Positions 1 through 5,205 of a stretch of 6,487 bases of DNA are shown here, one piece after another (the stretch's first letter is position 1; every line of letters begins with the position of its first letter). Location: positions 1 to 6,487 of the forward strand of contig JACPQP010000053.1 in assembly GCA_016190465.1 (NCBI GenBank), given 5' to 3'. The translations under genes were made by a program, and so were the position numbers. The notes under the pieces were generated by a model. It worked only from the letters and a program-made list of their open reading frames with translations, had not been told where the DNA came from and made no database searches. This DNA comes from Chloroflexota bacterium (GTDB taxonomy: Bacteria > Chloroflexota > UBA6077 > FW602-bin22 > JACPQP01).

Positions 1-977
1 GCTGTCAGGAGGTCCGAGCGCTCGGGGTTGACGCCGCGGTCGAACAGATCGTGCTCGCGGCGCTGGCTCCTGACAAGATCGCGATTGCCCTGGCGGCGCT
101 GGAGCAACTCGAGCAGGAGGACGCGGCGCTGCACAAGCAGTGGCAGTTGCGCCGGGAGCGAGCCACCTACGAGACGGAGCGGGCACGCCGGCAATACGAT
201 CAGGTCGAACCTGAGAACAGGTTGGTTGCCCGAACGCTCGAGGGTCTCTGGGAGCAGAAGCTGCGGGAGCGGGAGAAGATCGAGCAGGAGCACCAGGCGT
301 GGCTGCAGCAGAGCCGCCTGAGCCTGACGTCGAGCGACCGCGAGGTGATTCTTGCGCTGGGAGAGGATCTGCCCAAGCTCTGGCACGCCCCGACGACCAC
401 GTCGGCCGACCGCAAGCAGATCCTGCGGCTCTTGGTTAAGAGCGTGATCCTCGACCAGGGCCGTGCCCGGGGGAAGGTGTGGTTGCAGATGAACTGGCAG
501 ACGGGAGCCGTCAGCGAGCACTGGCTGACCCGTCGGGTTCGGACCGATGCCGAGCACGCCGATCTCGATCTGGTGCAGGGGCGGCTGCGTGAGTTGAGCG
601 CCGCCCAGAAGATGGACGACGAGATCGCCGCGACCCTCAACGCCGAAGGGCTGCGGACGGCCCACGGGCAGGCGTTCACGAGCGGGCTGATCTGGTTGCT
701 GCGCAAGAAGTGGACGATCCCGACGATCCGGGTCAAAGTCAAAGCCGGCCAGACCAACCCGCTGCGCTGGGAGGACGGCAGCTACTCGGTCGACGGTGCA
801 GCCGCCGTCCTGGGTGTGTACAAGGGCACGATCTACCACTGGCTCCTGGCGGGCCGCTTTCAGGGCCAACAACTGGCCAAACACATGCCCTGGCAGATCC
901 CTTTGACTGAGGAGCAGATCGCGTCACTGCGAGCCCACGTCGCACGAGCAAGACGATCAAGGAGAGAGGCATCGTGA
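1..977 (+). CDS. Serine site-specific recombinase, C-terminal part (5' end outside window)
   Basis: The frame is open from base 3, so the gene starts upstream of the window; the GTG at 51 is internal. About 324 residues are visible. Residues 1-16 (Cys-Gln-Glu-Val-Arg-Ala then V-D-A-A-V) look like the last Cys of the recombinase zinc beta-ribbon. Residues ~27-105 are rich in Glu, Arg, Gln and Leu, as in the long coiled coil of this family. Residues 137-150 (RKQILRLLVKSVIL) are a typical post-coil motif. Residues ~205-240 (EIAATLNAEGLRT, then W-L-L-R-K-K-W-T-I) match the recombinase-domain helix-turn-helix. Residues ~260-297 (YSVDGAAAVLGVYKGTIYHW) resemble an excisionase/MerR-type DNA-binding domain. 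The catalytic resolvase domain with its Ser nucleophile would lie outside the window, so activity cannot be judged. Such proteins cut and rejoin DNA to move or resolve mobile elements. The 3' end overlaps the border of an IS21 remnant. The family call is firm; the element type is unknown. Confidence 0.85.
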   Translation, partial: CQEVRALGVDAAVEQIVLAALAPDKIAIALAALEQLEQEDAALHKQWQLRRERATYETERARRQYDQVEPENRLVARTLEGLWEQKLREREKIEQEHQAWLQQSRLSLTSSDREVILALGEDLPKLWHAPTTTSADRKQILRLLVKSVILDQGRARGKVWLQMNWQTGAVSEHWLTRRVRTDAEHADLDLVQGRLRELSAAQKMDDEIAATLNAEGLRTAHGQAFTSGLIWLLRKKWTIPTIRVKVKAGQTNPLRWEDGSYSVDGAAAVLGVYKGTIYHWLLAGRFQGQQLAKHMPWQIPLTEEQIASLRAHVARARRSRREAS

Positions 978-1104
978 AACCCTCGGCGATCCCATCCTCG
1001 GGAACGCAGCATTCGATCGTCGTGCTCACGGCGCCTATCAGATCGTGATCGAAGGATCCAGCTATCGCGCAAAGAAGGCACCCAAGGTGCTGGACTCGGA
1101 GTGA
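978..1104 (+). pseudogene. istB: istB C-terminal remnant (IS21-family transposition helper ATPase)
   Basis: From base 982 the frame reads LGDPILGNAAFDRRAHGAYQ, then IVIEGSSYRAKKAPKVLDSE and a TGA stop at 1102-1104. This matches the conserved end of IS21 IstB proteins: a G-(D/E)-P-T-L-A-D-A-I-L-D-R stretch followed by H-x-A-(Y/H)-x-(I/L)-x-(I/L)-x-G-x-S. IstB is the AAA+ ATPase that helps the IstA transposase. Only about 40 of its usual ~250 residues are present; the Walker motifs and istA are absent, so this is a broken copy. The frame upstream of ~978 is in the recombinase gene and shows no IstB similarity, which puts the breakpoint near 970-982. The recognition is from memory of the family motif, not a search. 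Confidence 0.68.
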
Positions 1105-1137
1105 TCCAAACGCTACACTACCGGACGTCAGCCTCGT

Positions 1138-1212
1138 CGGGTGGCTCAAAGCTGAATGGCGACGCGGTGGCTCAAAGCTGGTGGTGAATGACGACGCGGT
1201 CGCTGGTTTACA
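1138..1212 (+). mobile_element. Probable right end of a truncated IS21-family element
   Basis: About 35 bases after the istB stop is a short block of composite direct repeats. GGTGGCTCAAAGCTG occurs at 1140-1154 and 1166-1180, and TGAATGGCGACGCGGT (1153-1168) recurs as TGAATGACGACGCGGT (1185-1200). IS21 elements are known to carry multiple short GTGGCTCA-like repeats at their ends, used as transposase binding sites, and to finish in CA. GGTTTACA, ending at 1212, is a plausible terminus, but its exact position is inferred. The matching left end is not in the window, so no target-site duplication can be read. Confidence 0.55.
1140..1200 (+). repeat. Interleaved direct repeats (15-mer x2 and 16-mer x2)
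   Basis: The 15-mer GGTGGCTCAAAGCTG is repeated exactly with a 26-bp period (1140 and 1166). An overlapping 16-mer, TGAATGRCGACGCGGT, is repeated with one mismatch at a 32-bp period (1153 and 1185). Two copies with unequal spacing do not make a CRISPR. The position directly behind an istB end argues for IS21 terminal binding repeats. Confidence 0.8.
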
Positions 1213-1321
1213 ATGTGCGCTACGTAAAGAGGAGTAAGTGCGTAGCCAGAAGGAATCAGCAGTGCGCGGTCAGTCAGTGGCGGTCAGATGGCTGCCTGGC
1301 GCCCCTGAAGGGACTTCCTTC

Positions 1322-1357
1322 CCCCTCTCCCACGGGGAGAGGGGCCGGGGGTGAGGG
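1322..1357. repeat. REP-like GC-rich hairpin plus GGGGGTGAGGG tail
   Basis: Arms CCCCTCTCCC (1322-1331) and GGGAGAGGGG (1335-1344) pair perfectly over 10 bp with a 3-base loop. They are followed by CC and GGGGGTGAGGG (1347-1357). The same 11-mer closes the palindromic element behind the pfkB gene at 5195-5205. Similar CCCTCTCCC/GGGAGAGGG palindromes are scattered through many high-GC genomes. Lying between the IS21 remnant and the next gene, it could stop read-through from upstream, but there is no U-run, so it is called a repeat rather than a terminator. The rest of 1213-1410 shows no gene and no convincing promoter. Confidence 0.7.
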
Positions 1358-1398
1358 CCGTTGGCCACGGTCGCTACTGATAACTGACGACGACTCAG

Positions 1399-1404
1399 AG
1401 GAGG
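1399..1404 (+). promoter_or_regulatory. Ribosome binding site AGGAGG for the M29/NicX-like gene
   Basis: AGGAGG lies six bases before the ATG at 1411, an ideal spacing, and fixes that start. No promoter pair could be recognised with confidence in 1213-1398. Confidence 0.8.
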
Positions 1405-1410
1405 AGTTCG

Positions 1411-2421
1411 ATGAGGAGCGTGGAGTTCGCCCGAGCCGCGCGGACGGCGATCGAGGTCTGCCTGGGGGTGCGGCCGGGGGAACAGGTGCTGATCGTGACC
1501 GACACGCTGCGCCCGATGACGGTGCCGGAGGCGCTGATGGGCGCCGCGGCGGCCGCCGGCGCCGACGCGATGCTGGCGATCTTCCAGGCGCCGGCGCAGA
1601 GCCCCGGCGAGCCGCCACCGGCCATCGCTGAGGCGCTGCGGCGCGTCGATGCGGCGGTCCTCTACACCACCGCTTCGCTCTCTCACTCCCAGGCGCGAAT
1701 CCAGGCCCAGGCCGCCGGCACGCGGGTGATCTCGGCGCCCGGCCTCTCGGAGGACGGGTTCCTCCGGACGCTCGCGGTGGACATGCCGGCGCTGGCCGAT
1801 CTGACGAACCGGGTAGCGCAGGCGGTCGCCGAGAGCCACCACGTCCGGATGCGGACCAAGGCCGGCACTGACGTCGAGATGGACCTGGCCCATCCGGTCA
1901 CCCGGGCCGACGGGCTCTGTCGGAACCGGGGCGACCTGGACTTCTTCCCCCCGGGCCTGATCCTGAGCGTGCCAGTGGCCGAGAGCGTGCGGGGAACCGC
2001 GGTGGTCGACGGGAGCGTGACGCACATCGGGAAGCTGGCCAACCCGATCACGGTTCGCTTCGAAGCCGGCCGAGCGGTGGAGATCCAGGGCGGCGCGGAG
2101 GCGGAGAAACTCCGGCGGATGCTGGCGGAGCTGGACGACCCCAACGTGTACAACTTTGCCGCCTGGGGTGTCGGCACCAATCCAAGGGCGGCGCTGATCG
2201 GCGACGACCCGAGCTTCGAGGGGGAGCGCGTCTCCGGCTGGGGACACCTTTCCACCGGGAGCAACGCCGCGTTCCCCGGCGGCACCGTGCGCGCCCGCCT
2301 GCACCTGGATCTGATCATCACGGACCCCACGGTGGAGCTGGACGGGTGCGTGGTGCTGGAGCGACGTACGTTCTGCATGCGGGGCGACCGGAGTCTTGCC
2401 AGAGATGGGGACTCACCTTAG
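1411..2421 (+). CDS. M29 aminopeptidase / NicX-like metalloenzyme homologue, divergent
   Basis: The 336-residue product belongs to the superfamily holding the M29 aminopeptidases (COG2309) and the non-haem iron ring-cleaving enzyme NicX (2,5-dihydroxypyridine 5,6-dioxygenase). Its length is nearer to NicX (~350) than to classical M29 (~400). Visible hallmarks are the N-terminal VRPGEQVLIVTD (20-31), GTAVVDGSV (195-203), GVGTNPRA (253-260), G-H-L-S-T-G-S-N (278-285), and the C-terminal H298-x-D300 in ARLHLDLIITDPTVELDG, a metal-binding pair in this superfamily. Two usual ligand positions look altered: Leu183 where a G-E-V glutamate is common, and Ala251 where Glu (A-E-x-G) or His (H-x-G-W-G) is usual. 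After DGCVVLE (311-317) relatives normally end, whereas this protein runs on ~19 residues (RRTFCMRGD...). There is no signal peptide or membrane segment. The start is supported by an AGGAGG site. It probably shares a transcript with the amidohydrolase downstream. The substrate is unknown, and either a peptidase or an oxygenase label would be a guess. Confidence 0.75.
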   Translation: MRSVEFARAARTAIEVCLGVRPGEQVLIVTDTLRPMTVPEALMGAAAAAGADAMLAIFQAPAQSPGEPPPAIAEALRRVDAAVLYTTASLSHSQARIQAQAAGTRVISAPGLSEDGFLRTLAVDMPALADLTNRVAQAVAESHHVRMRTKAGTDVEMDLAHPVTRADGLCRNRGDLDFFPPGLILSVPVAESVRGTAVVDGSVTHIGKLANPITVRFEAGRAVEIQGGAEAEKLRRMLAELDDPNVYNFAAWGVGTNPRAALIGDDPSFEGERVSGWGHLSTGSNAAFPGGTVRARLHLDLIITDPTVELDGCVVLERRTFCMRGDRSLARDGDSP

Positions 2422-2495
2422 AATATGTACGAGGATGCATCTGCTGGTTACTTCGTGGCCAGGGGCGGCCATCACCCTCATGGGCTTGGCTGCAA

Positions 2496-2753
2496 GTGTT
2501 CAGTCCAGACGAGGTCGCCGACTTTCTGGAGGAATACCTGTCGGCAGGAGAAGCGGCGCTCGCGGGGAACATCGGATGGGAACTCCCCGCTGCCGTCTTG
2601 CACGAGTGGCAAGAGAGTGCACGCGCCCTCGATCACCAGCCGCTCCTGGCAGAGTGGTCGGTCTTTCGGGGCGTGGCGACGGAGGAGCAAGCAGAGCGAT
2701 TGGCCACGGCTGAGCTACGCGTCCGCCTGGCTAGTGTCGTGGCTCCCGCGTGA
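2496..2753 (+). CDS. Possible small protein of unknown function
   Basis: I do not recognise this 85-residue reading frame. The product is acidic and predicted to be mostly helical: SPDEVADFLEEYLSAGEAAL, then LPAAVLHEWQESARALD, then LLAEWSVF and EEQAERLATAELRVRLA. It has no membrane segment. The composition looks protein-like rather than like a shadow frame, and no competing gene lies on either strand. The GTG at 2496 is the only usable start between the upstream gene and the body, but it lacks a clear ribosome binding site. The same frame is open back to a GTG at 2346, overlapping the M29/NicX-like gene, where it reads poorly (many Cys, Trp, Arg). It may therefore have lost its 5' end. The TGA lies nine bases before the amidohydrolase ATG, a spacing that suggests coupling if it is translated. 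Confidence 0.42.
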   Translation: MFSPDEVADFLEEYLSAGEAALAGNIGWELPAAVLHEWQESARALDHQPLLAEWSVFRGVATEEQAERLATAELRVRLASVVAPA

Positions 2754-2762
2754 GGGACAAGG

Positions 2763-3563
2763 ATGAAGAGATTCGAGTCGCTGGTCATCGACGCCCACGC
2801 CCACATCGGGCGCCTCCCCGGCCACGTCAACTTTCGCTACACGCCGGAGGAGCTCGTCCGCTGCCTGGAAGCCGAGAACGTGGCCCTCGCCGTCACCTCG
2901 TCGGCATCGTCCACCACCGTTGGACAGCAGTTTGGCACCGACGAGATCCTCGACGCGGCCGAGCGCTACCCCAACCGCATCGGTGCGCTTGTCTGGATCA
3001 ACCCCTTTGACCCCGGGTGGGAGGCTGACGCCGAGCGCGCCGCCGAGCGCGGGGTGATCGGCATCAAGGTACACCCCCGGCTGGACACCTACGCCGTCGA
3101 CTTCGAGTCGCTGGCTGCCGTCTTCGCCTTCGCCCGACGGCGCTCACTGCCGATCTGCACTCACGCCGAGACCGGCGACTACTCGGCCGAGCGCTACGCC
3201 GAGCTGGTGGCCTGCTTCGACGACGTGCCCCTGGTCCTCTACCACGTCAACGCCGGCCGACCGATTGCTGGCATCCTCCTGGCTCGCCGGTACCCCAACG
3301 TCTACCTGGAGACGTGCGGCGTGCCGCGCGAAGCCATCGACATCGCCCTCGACGTCGTCGGGCCCCGGAAGATCCTGTTCGGCATTGACGCCCCGATCTA
3401 CTTCGACATCGGACGTGTGGTGCCGGGTGTGAAGGGGCCAGTCCGTACCTACCACGATGGCACCCGCGACATCGAGGAGTTGGTGAAATCGCCGGCCGAT
3501 CGCGACGCCATCCTGTCGGGCAACGCGGTGCGACTGTTCGGCCTCGAATCACGGGTAGGGTGA
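2763..3563 (+). CDS. Metal-dependent amidohydrolase (Amidohydro_2 type)
   Basis: The 266-residue protein carries the full ligand set of a TIM-barrel amidohydrolase of the Amidohydro_2 family (hydrolases and decarboxylases). H12-x-H14 is in VIDAHAHIG, K102 and H104 in GIKVHP, H134 in CTHAETGD, H161 in YHVNAG, and D209 in ILFGIDAP. The ending LSGNAVRLFGL (251-261) is the family's usual C-terminal signature, and the length is normal for short single-domain members. There is no signal peptide, so it is cytoplasmic. GAGGG (2752-2756) lies six bases before the ATG and overlaps the preceding stop, which supports this start and possible translational coupling. The substrate cannot be read from sequence; the family covers lactones, amides and aromatic carboxylates. 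The gene is complete and shows no sign of damage. It ends 14 bp from the convergent SIS gene. Confidence 0.88.
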   Translation: MKRFESLVIDAHAHIGRLPGHVNFRYTPEELVRCLEAENVALAVTSSASSTTVGQQFGTDEILDAAERYPNRIGALVWINPFDPGWEADAERAAERGVIGIKVHPRLDTYAVDFESLAAVFAFARRRSLPICTHAETGDYSAERYAELVACFDDVPLVLYHVNAGRPIAGILLARRYPNVYLETCGVPREAIDIALDVVGPRKILFGIDAPIYFDIGRVVPGVKGPVRTYHDGTRDIEELVKSPADRDAILSGNAVRLFGLESRVG

Positions 3564-3577
3564 GGGGGAGCAGCCAG

Positions 3578-4132
3578 TCACTCCAGGTTGCTGTGCCGCC
3601 TCCACAGATCATCCGAGCTCTGGCGAGTTGCTTCCATGAGCAGGATGGCTACGGCATCCAGGAGGAGCAGCAGGCTCTGATCGTTGAGCGTCGTCATCGG
3701 CTGGATGGAGGCCGGACCATCCCCGTCGACTTTGGTCGGGCCGGGCAGGCGGACCACGACGTCTGCCAGCCTGCCGATTCGCGAGGTCGGCCGGGCGGTG
3801 ATCGTCGCCAGGCGCGCCCCGGCTTTCTGACCCATCAGGGCAACGTCGTAGACGGTTTGCGTCTCCCCCGACCCCGAGTTGAGCAGAAGGAGATCCGGAG
3901 GCCCGATGCCGGGAGTGGTGGACTCGCCGAGCGCGTAGGCACGCAGCCCCAGGTGGCAGAGGCGCATGGCGAACGCCCGGGAGACGAGCCCCATCCGGCC
4001 AACCCCGAACACGACGATGTGACGCGCCTCGAGGATCGCCGCGATGAGCCGGCGCACTTCGGCCTCATCCACCTGTCGCAGCGTGGCGCTGATCTCGCTC
4101 AGAATCCCGTCAGTGACGTGTTGAAGGTTCAT
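3578..4132 (-). CDS. hxlB-like: SIS-domain sugar-phosphate isomerase, 6-phospho-3-hexuloisomerase-like
   Basis: The 184-residue single SIS domain follows the PHI pattern closely: VFGVGRMGLVSRAFAMRLCH (41-60), LGLRAYALGESTTP (61-74), NSGSGET (85-91), ITARPTSRIGRLADVVVRLP (111-130), IQPMTTLNDQSLLLLLDA (143-160). PHI interconverts D-arabino-3-hexulose 6-phosphate and fructose 6-phosphate in the cytoplasm. The Ser-rich sugar-phosphate loop and His60 are kept. In the C-terminal signature, usually Q-P-M-G-(S/T)-L-F-E-Q, the F-E pair is Asn150-Asp151, so an important acidic residue is shortened. The ATG at 4132 is preferred over an upstream in-frame start because it matches the family N-terminus and has GGAG at 4137-4140. 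It overlaps the end of the epimerase gene by 23 bases, a sign of translational coupling. No hexulose-phosphate synthase is adjacent, so the physiological substrate may differ from that of textbook PHI. Confidence 0.82.
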   Translation of the reverse strand: MNLQHVTDGILSEISATLRQVDEAEVRRLIAAILEARHIVVFGVGRMGLVSRAFAMRLCHLGLRAYALGESTTPGIGPPDLLLLNSGSGETQTVYDVALMGQKAGARLATITARPTSRIGRLADVVVRLPGPTKVDGDGPASIQPMTTLNDQSLLLLLDAVAILLMEATRQSSDDLWRRHSNLE

Positions 4133-4880
4133 CGCTCTCCACCCCCAGCCTGGTCTCGAGATCGCACCGAAAGGCGCGCAGACTGTCGCGCACGTTGGCC
4201 CCCTGCCCGAAGACGCTGGCCGTGCCACAGATCAAGACTCGCGCGCCGCGACGCACCATCTCTGGCCCGCACTCCCGGCTGACCTGGCCATCGACCGCGA
4301 TCAGCACCCGTTCCGCGTGGGCGCCAAGGTGGCGTCGTACGTCTCCGATCTTTGGAATCATCTGGGGTATCAGTAGCTGTCCCCCCAGCCCGGGGACGAT
4401 CGTCATCACGGTGACCAGGTCGATCTGGTCCAGGATGTGATCCAGCACGGCGGGCGAGGTGGTGGGACTGAGCGCGACGCCCGCACGCATTCCGTGGCGG
4501 CGAATCTGTCGGATGACCTGAACCACATCCCGGCAGACTTCCGGGTGCACGGTGATGAGCTGCACGCCCGCTTCGGCAAACCGCCCCAGGAGCGGCTCGG
4601 GCTCGACGACCATCAGGTGGGCTTCAAACGGCAGGCCAGAGATCCGTCTGGCCGCCCGGACCAGGTCGGGACCGAGCGTCAGATTCGGCGCAAAGTGGCC
4701 GTCGATCACGTCGAAGTGGAGGAGATCTGCCCCACCCTCCTCCAGCAGACGGATCTCGGCTCCGATCTGGAGCCAGTCGGCGCAGATGATCGAGGGCGCC
4801 AGCAATACTCGCCGCGCCCCATCCCGTGGCCAACGCGCTGCCGCTCGTGGACTCGCCTCCGGTGACGTCATCTCGGACAC
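4110..4880 (-). CDS. rpe-like: Ribulose-phosphate 3-epimerase family protein
   Basis: The protein has 256 residues from the GTG at 4880. It shows the RPE (beta/alpha)8 barrel motifs: LAPSIICADW (27-36), HFDVIDGHFAPN (55-66) with metal ligands H55 and D57, FEAHLMV (85-91) with H88, VMTIVPGLGGQLLIPQMIPKI split over 158-178, and AVDGQVS (195-201) with D197. These four ligands are those of a Zn/Fe-dependent RPE. RPE normally interconverts ribulose 5-phosphate and xylulose 5-phosphate; close relatives epimerise allulose 6-phosphate. Two oddities are a ~22-residue Ser/Ala/Arg-rich N-terminal extension, and Gln where VDGG usually has its second Gly near the phosphate site. Start choice: AGAGGA (4887-4892) lies six bases before GTG 4880. 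A further in-frame GTG at 4898 lacks such a site, and an ATG at 4869-4871 is possible. The 3' end overlaps the SIS gene, so the two act together. Confidence 0.85.
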   Translation of the reverse strand: MSEMTSPEASPRAAARWPRDGARRVLLAPSIICADWLQIGAEIRLLEEGGADLLHFDVIDGHFAPNLTLGPDLVRAARRISGLPFEAHLMVVEPEPLLGRFAEAGVQLITVHPEVCRDVVQVIRQIRRHGMRAGVALSPTTSPAVLDHILDQIDLVTVMTIVPGLGGQLLIPQMIPKIGDVRRHLGAHAERVLIAVDGQVSRECGPEMVRRGARVLICGTASVFGQGANVRDSLRAFRCDLETRLGVESDEPSTRH

Positions 4881-4886
4881 GCTCGA

Positions 4887-4892
4887 TCCTCT
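4887..4892 (-). promoter_or_regulatory. Ribosome binding site AGAGGA for the epimerase gene
   Basis: On the minus strand AGAGGA is followed after six bases by GTG at 4880. The site would sit inside the coding frame if the upstream GTG at 4898 were used, so it favours 4880 as the start. Confidence 0.6.
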
Positions 4893-5086
4893 CTTCACGA
4901 AGTGGCCGGATTGCCGGATCCGCCCACGTTCCGACTGGATCTACTGGACTGGCAGGCCACGGTCGCCGTCAGCTCCCTCCGATCAGGACATTCCCCTGCC
5001 TCGACTCCTCCCCCACTTGTGGCGAAGGGGATCGTCTTCCCTCTGCTCCGGCTGGGTTCAGGGGCAGACACTTGGGGCGGTGCGGG

Positions 5087-5205
5087 CCCTCATCCCCCAG
5101 CCGCCGTTCCTGAGCTCGAGCCCCCAATACTGGGGGAAGGGGAGCGGCCGGACCCCCTCGCCCAGGATTGGGACCGGCTCAGGAACGGCAGGCAGGGGGT
5201 GAGGG
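5087..5205. repeat. ~119-bp palindromic (MITE/REP-like) element behind pfkB-type gene
   Basis: The outer arms, 5087-5115 and 5177-5205, are inverted repeats matching at ~24 of 29 positions. They include a perfect 13-bp core: GCCGTTCCTGAGC (5103-5115) against GCTCAGGAACGGC (5177-5189). Inside are a second hairpin, CCCCCA-ATAC-TGGGGG (5121-5136), and a partly matching inverted copy, CCCAGGATTGGG (5161-5172). The element starts at the base after the pfkB stop codon and ends in the GGGGGTGAGGG 11-mer seen at 1347-1357. It may end the GH32-pfkB transcript, or be a short mobile palindrome. The remaining part of the gap, 4893-5086, shows no gene, no clear -35/-10 pair and no RNA gene. Confidence 0.72.

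Noticed and set aside
974..1048. Small frame from GTG 974 (24 codons) with a good GGAGAG site
   Set aside because: It soon runs in a different frame from the recognisable IstB peptide and looks like a relic start of a lost gene, not a gene.
1140..1200. Possible CRISPR array
   Set aside because: Only two copies of each repeat, overlapping families and unequal periods, next to an IS21 gene end.
1219..1246. GCTACG...CGTAGC inverted repeat
   Set aside because: Arms are only 6 bp with a 16-base loop, which is easily expected by chance.
1270..2304. Long minus-strand open frame (344 codons) over the M29/NicX-like gene
   Set aside because: It is antisense to a gene with clear family motifs and a good ribosome site. 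Its product is low-complexity (Arg, Gly, His-rich), as expected of a GC-rich shadow frame.
2425..2766. Alternative frame from ATG 2425 (113 codons)
   Set aside because: It runs past the amidohydrolase start, has no ribosome site and an unnatural composition after ~25 residues. The frame ending at 2753 is more protein-like.
3560..4282. Plus-strand 240-codon open frame opposite the SIS gene
   Set aside because: It is the complement of a well-supported PHI-like gene, with no start site and no family motif.
4895..5086. Promoter for the epimerase-isomerase pair (TAGATC as -10, CTGACG as -35)
   Set aside because: The spacing is ~23 bp and both boxes are poor, so no promoter is claimed.
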